Shown: positions 4,295 to 6,425 of the stretch, in pieces | Layout: each line of letters begins with the position of its first letter | Position numbering within the stretch: position 1 is the stretch's first letter | NCBI GenBank assembly: GCA_003131945.1 | Contig: PKWD01000472.1 | Location: 488-6,912, forward strand | Length of the DNA stretch: 6,425 bases | Direction of reading: 5' to 3' | Origin: Acidimicrobiaceae bacterium | GTDB taxonomy: Bacteria; Actinomycetota; Acidimicrobiia; Acidimicrobiales; UBA8190 | The notes under the pieces: model-generated | What the model was told of the DNA's origin: nothing | The model's database searches: none | The model's input: the letters and a program-made list of their open reading frames with translations, nothing else | Made by a program: the position numbers and the translations under genes

Positions 4295-5500
4295 GTGGCA
4301 CTTGAAACCGCTCCACTGATCTACGACCCGTTCGACCCGGCCCTCCAGCGCGACCCCTACCCCGTCTACCGGCGCCTGCGGGACGAGGATCCTGCGCACA
4401 AGTCGTCCCACGGGTTCTGGGTGCTCTCCCGCTTCGAAGACGTGTTCCAAGCGGCCCTGGACACCGATACCTTCTCGTCGGCGCAGGGCCTGACCTTCGA
4501 TGACAACGAGATCCTGACCCTCGGACTGAAGCCCACCCTGGTGATGATGGACCGGCCGCACCATACGACGTTCCGGCGGCTCATCAGCCGGGGATTCACC
4601 CCCCGCAAGGTTGCTGAGCTCGAACCGGCGTTGCGGGCGTTCGTGCGTGGGCGGGTGGCGACACTGGCCGAGTCCGGCCAAGCCGACTTCATCGAGATGG
4701 TGGCCGGGCCGCTGCCCACGCTGGTGGTGGCCATGTATCTGGGCGTGCCGGAGAGCGACCGGGCACGATTCGACGCCTGGAGCGGTGCCATCGTGCAAGC
4801 CAACGCCACCGGCAACACGGTACGCGACGCCGCCGAGGCTGTGGCCGGTCTGTACGCCTACTTCACCGAGCTGATCGAGTGGCGACGTCGGCACCCCGGC
4901 GACGACATGCTGTCGGACCTCGTGGCTGCCGAGGTCGACGGTCGGCCTCTCGATCTCGATGAGATCCTCGGCTACTGCTTCGTCATGATCGCCGGCGGCA
5001 ACGACACCGCCTCCGGCTTGCTCGCCGGGGCGGCGGTCGCTCTCACCGAGCATCTCGACCAGAGGCGGTTGCTCCTCGACGACCGGGGACTCATCGCCGC
5101 CGCCGTTGAAGAGCTACTGCGGGTGACGAGCCCGGTGCAGGGCCTGTCCCGGACAACGACCCGTGACCTGGAACTGTACGCAACGGCCATCCCGGCCGGC
5201 AGCAAGATCCACCTTCTGTACGGGTCTGCCAATCGTGATCCTCGTGAGTTCGGTCCGACGGCTGACGATCTCGATGTGACCCGCCGGTTCCGGCGCATGC
5301 TCACCTTCGGCTACGGGCCGCACCATTGCATCGGCGCCGGCGCCGCCCGCCTGCAGGCCCGTCTGGTGCTGGAGGAGCTCTTCGACCTGATGCTCGACTT
5401 CGCCGTGGACGCGTCGCGTGGTCGATTCGCCCCCGGGCCGTTCGTGCGGCGCTACGAAGCTCTCCCCATAGCGACAGGCCCCATAGCGACGGGCCCATAG
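4295..5500 (+). CDS. Cytochrome P450 monooxygenase (bacterial, soluble)
   Basis: The 401-residue product is typical of soluble bacterial P450s, which receive electrons from a ferredoxin and its reductase; neither partner is encoded here. All core motifs are present: the C-helix segment DRPHHTTFRRLISRGFTP (86-103); the oxygen-activating I-helix AGGNDTAS (233-240) with its acid-threonine pair D237/T238; the K-helix ExxR (E273 to R276) in EELLRVTSPVQ; and the heme loop FGYGPHHCIGAG (338-349) with C345 as the thiolate ligand. The usual LAR after the loop is AAR (350-352). There is no signal or membrane anchor. Start GTG 4295 follows AAAAGGA; DPFDPALQRDPYPVYRRLR (11-29) is the normal P450 N-terminus. 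The substrate cannot be told from sequence. It is divergent from ctaB. The last 11 residues, PIATGPIATGP, come from a short tandem repeat and look like an added tail. Confidence 0.95.
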   Translation: MALETAPLIYDPFDPALQRDPYPVYRRLRDEDPAHKSSHGFWVLSRFEDVFQAALDTDTFSSAQGLTFDDNEILTLGLKPTLVMMDRPHHTTFRRLISRGFTPRKVAELEPALRAFVRGRVATLAESGQADFIEMVAGPLPTLVVAMYLGVPESDRARFDAWSGAIVQANATGNTVRDAAEAVAGLYAYFTELIEWRRRHPGDDMLSDLVAAEVDGRPLDLDEILGYCFVMIAGGNDTASGLLAGAAVALTEHLDQRRLLLDDRGLIAAAVEELLRVTSPVQGLSRTTTRDLELYATAIPAGSKIHLLYGSANRDPREFGPTADDLDVTRRFRRMLTFGYGPHHCIGAGAARLQARLVLEELFDLMLDFAVDASRGRFAPGPFVRRYEALPIATGPIATGP

Positions 5501-5507
5501 CGACGGG
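5465..5507. repeat. Three-copy short tandem repeat at the P450 stop codon
   Basis: The unit CCCATAGCGACGGG occurs at 5465-5478 (with one A for G), 5480-5493 and 5494-5507. The first step is 15 bases, which keeps the reading frame and encodes PIATG repeats. The second step is 14 bases, which shifts the unit so that its ATAG is read as the stop TAG (5498-5500). The repeat extends 7 bases past the stop, into the 18-base gap before the convergent gene's end. Confidence 0.85.
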
Positions 5508-5518
5508 GGGTGCGCTGA

Positions 5519-6418
5519 TCAGAGCGTGGGCGGGGCGCCATGCACCGCCTCTCCTGGTGGATCTGCGGGCGGTCGGTTGGTGGTGACCTCGATGACCACC
5601 ATGAGGTAGCCGAAGCCGGCGACCACGGTACCGACGAGCATGAGGCCGACGCCGAGCAACCGGGTGGGGTGGTCCACGCTGGCCAGCCCCCCGACGGCCG
5701 CCGTCAGCACCCCGGCGAATCCGACGATCGACCCGAGGCGGGTGATGCGCGGCGCCCGGCGTGCCCGCAGGAGAAGGGCCACGGCACCAATCCCGAGGAT
5801 GCCCCCGAGGGCGGCGTGGGCGACGTAGAGGGATTGTCCGTGTGCCGGCAGCCAGGTGGCCGGGCGGTCGTAGGGGACGACCACCAGGGCACCGATCCCG
5901 AGGGCGAGCTCCACGCCCACCAGGCTCCCGAGGGCCATGCCCGCCCGGCGAGCCGAGGCCGGCGAGAGGCCCGGATCGGCCCCGAGCCTTGGCCGGGGCG
6001 GCACCGGCGGCGAGGGCACCTCCCGGGCCCGGACCGGCGCTTCTGCGGGCGGGCGGACCGGGGCCAGGCGGACGAGCAGGTTGTAGGTGACGAGGGCGAT
6101 GGCGAGGTGCATGACCACGAGCACGGCCACGGCTCGGGGAGGCTGACCCTCGAGAAGGATCCACAGATCGGGGAGAAACAGGACCAGGGTCAGGAGGACG
6201 GCCAGACGGAGGAAGAGCCAGCGGGGAGCCGAGCTGATGCGGGTGGTCACGGGCCAGGCCACGGAGGCAGCCACGACCCCGAGAACGGTCAGCAGGCCAT
6301 AGTCGGAGAAACGGAAGTGGACGTAGCCTTCGATGGCCGGGAACAGCCGCGTGCCCACCGCTACGAGCAGGGCGTCGACGGCCAGGGACCCGACTACCGC
6401 GGCGATCGCCACCAACAC
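5519..6418 (-). CDS. Eight-helix membrane protein, DUF6069-like N-terminal half; start uncertain
   Basis: The open frame gives up to 299 residues from GTG 6418. GTG 6412 has better spacing from GAGGA (6425-6421), and the frame stays open to the window edge, so the true start could also lie outside. Residues 1-119 hold four hydrophobic helices with a pattern I associate with DUF6069: an acidic/aromatic loop before helix 2, TTRISSAPRWLFLRLAVLLT (58-77), a proline in LFLPDLW (80-86), then VLVVMHLAIALVTYN (99-113). Residues 120-157 are a Pro/Ala/Arg linker. Residues 159-275 hold four more helices, with YVAHAALGGILG (198-209) and VDHPTRLLGVGLMLVG (248-263) each carrying one histidine. This second half is unrecognised. 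The tail (280-299) is Pro-rich. It is convergent with the P450. No enzymatic function can be assigned. Confidence 0.8.
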   Translation of the reverse strand: MLVAIAAVVGSLAVDALLVAVGTRLFPAIEGYVHFRFSDYGLLTVLGVVAASVAWPVTTRISSAPRWLFLRLAVLLTLVLFLPDLWILLEGQPPRAVAVLVVMHLAIALVTYNLLVRLAPVRPPAEAPVRAREVPSPPVPPRPRLGADPGLSPASARRAGMALGSLVGVELALGIGALVVVPYDRPATWLPAHGQSLYVAHAALGGILGIGAVALLLRARRAPRITRLGSIVGFAGVLTAAVGGLASVDHPTRLLGVGLMLVGTVVAGFGYLMVVIEVTTNRPPADPPGEAVHGAPPTL

Positions 6419-6425
6419 CGTCCTC

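Noticed and set aside
4112..5053. In-frame upstream extension of ctaB, more than 300 extra codons antisense to the P450
   Set aside because: The P450 on the other strand has every family motif. The extension has no homology-like pattern, and ctaB begins normally at GTG 4111.
5465..5507. CRISPR-like reading of the three short repeats
   Set aside because: The units are 14 bases and directly abutting, without spacers, and they lie inside the coding end of the P450.
5301..6164. Minus-strand 287-codon frame overlapping the P450 end and the membrane protein
   Set aside because: It is Pro/Arg/Gly-rich low-complexity translation in a shifted frame of the membrane protein gene, so I treat it as a shadow.

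Overview
The window is GC-rich and its genes use mostly G or C in third codon positions. Together with frequent GTG starts, a possible leaderless promoter and a heme O synthase/Sco-type cytochrome oxidase assembly cluster, this points to a high-GC aerobic actinobacterium. An Acidimicrobiia-like lineage is possible, but that is inference; no RNA gene or other marker in the window settles it.

Layout, left to right. (1) Positions 1-93 hold the last 30 codons of a rightward gene, followed by a 212-base convergent gap with two small inverted repeats. (2) A leftward gene (306-1175) encodes a 289-residue protein with an HELGH zinc-protease motif. It has a clear Shine-Dalgarno sequence and a plausible promoter with a 14-bp palindrome between the -35 and -10 boxes. 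(3) A 441-base stretch (1176-1616) holds no intact gene. It contains a strong AGGAGG followed by a short ORF with an in-frame stop, and a rightward fragment at 1524-1610 that looks like the broken N-terminal part of a membrane protein. (4) A compact leftward cluster runs from 4111 to 1617: ctaB (heme O synthase), a SCO1/SenC copper chaperone, and an unrecognised single-pass membrane protein whose GTG start overlaps the sco stop codon. (5) A 183-base divergent region (4112-4294), dense in inverted and direct repeats, separates ctaB from a rightward cytochrome P450 (4295-5500). (6) The P450 ends in a short tandem repeat that also creates its stop codon. It converges, 18 bases away, with a leftward membrane protein (5519-6418) that appears to join a DUF6069-like four-helix domain to a second four-helix domain. 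The start of that last gene may lie at or just beyond the right edge.

How the genes fit together. CtaB converts protoheme IX to heme O, the first step from heme b toward the hemes of terminal oxidases. Sco proteins deliver copper to, or reduce, the CuA site of oxidase subunit II. The third gene, tightly coupled to sco, is therefore a candidate exported or membrane-anchored oxidase biogenesis factor. The divergent P450 is itself a heme protein, so both sides of the promoter region draw on the same heme pool, but any shared regulation is inferred from layout only. The left 1.6 kb has visibly looser codon use and gene debris and looks like a more changeable region than the cluster to its right. 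I found no CRISPR array, intact mobile element, defence system or clearly new multi-gene system here. The best leads are the unknown third gene of the ctaB-sco cluster, the HELGH protein, the repeat-rich divergent promoter region and the gene remnant.
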